Part shown: piece by piece, positions 5,653 through 5,704 of the stretch
Layout: every line of letters begins with the position of its first letter
How positions within the stretch are numbered: position 1 is the first letter of the stretch
DNA from: Clostridia bacterium
Lineage (GTDB): Bacteria > Bacillota > Clostridia > Christensenellales > Aristaeellaceae
NCBI GenBank assembly: GCA_016296675.1
Contig: JAEDIV010000153.1
Location: forward strand, 1-5,704
Reading direction: 5' to 3'
DNA: 5,704 nt
Program-made: the position numbers and the translations under genes
Notes under the pieces: generated by a model
Database searches by the model: none
What the model saw: the letters and a program-made list of their open reading frames with translations, nothing else
What the model was told of the DNA's origin: nothing

Positions 5653-5704
5653 GGCGCTGTCTCAAAATACATTCAAACTCCGTAAATCGTGTATCTCCAT
5701 GAAA
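5653..5704. mobile_element. Possible insertion sequence end at the right edge
   Basis: GGCGCTGTCTCAAAATA (5653-5669) resembles the terminal inverted repeats of several transposase families, which often begin with GG-CTGTCTCAAAA. The element would run off the right edge. No transposase can be identified in the 35 remaining bases, and the partner end is outside the window, so this rests on one motif only. Confidence 0.3.

Noticed and set aside
5671..5704. C-terminal end of a minus-strand transposase
   Set aside because: All three frames give only a few residues before the edge, and none matches a transposase motif I recognise.

Overview
The window looks like chromosomal DNA from an anaerobic, plant-fibre-associated Firmicute of the class Clostridia, probably an uncultured gut or rumen lineage. 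This is inferred from the protein families (CxxxCP polyferredoxin, CD1871A-like CXXC protein, TlpA thioredoxins, GH10 glycosidase), the GGAGG-type ribosome binding sites and the sigma-A-like promoters. No rRNA or tRNA gene is present to fix the taxonomy.

Layout. Positions 1-107 hold two strong hairpins beyond the end of a leftward operon. That operon (1986 to 108, minus strand) encodes a small membrane protein ending in a CXXC motif, then a membrane Fe-S protein fused to a TlpA/ResA-type thioredoxin domain. The two genes overlap by 8 bases, and the second starts with TTG. A compact divergent control region (about 1987-2119) carries a promoter for each direction; the rightward one is an exact TTGACA-17-TATAAT. 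To the right lies a gene for a 570-residue exported protein with a second TlpA-like thioredoxin domain followed by beta-rich domains (2120-3832), then a terminator-like hairpin. A separate promoter then drives a GH10 family glycosidase without signal peptide (3986-5209), closed by a hairpin with a 14-bp perfect stem. The last ~440 bases are AT-rich and gene-free. They contain a degenerate family of short palindromes spaced mostly at 52-53 or 104 bases, and near the right edge a sequence resembling an insertion sequence end.

How the genes work together. The three genes flanking the divergent promoter region all carry redox-active cysteine motifs placed in or outside the membrane: a CXXC membrane protein, a polyferredoxin tethered to an extracytoplasmic thioredoxin domain, and a secreted thioredoxin. 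The simplest reading is an extracytoplasmic thiol/disulfide system in which electrons may pass from cytoplasmic Fe-S clusters across the membrane to thioredoxin-type CGPC sites. The electron path is inference. The GH10 gene has its own promoter and terminator and is probably functionally separate, acting on short xylo-oligosaccharides or related glycans inside the cell.

The least explained parts are the palindrome array at 5271-5582 and the wiring of the redox cluster. No decisive evidence for a wholly new system is visible.
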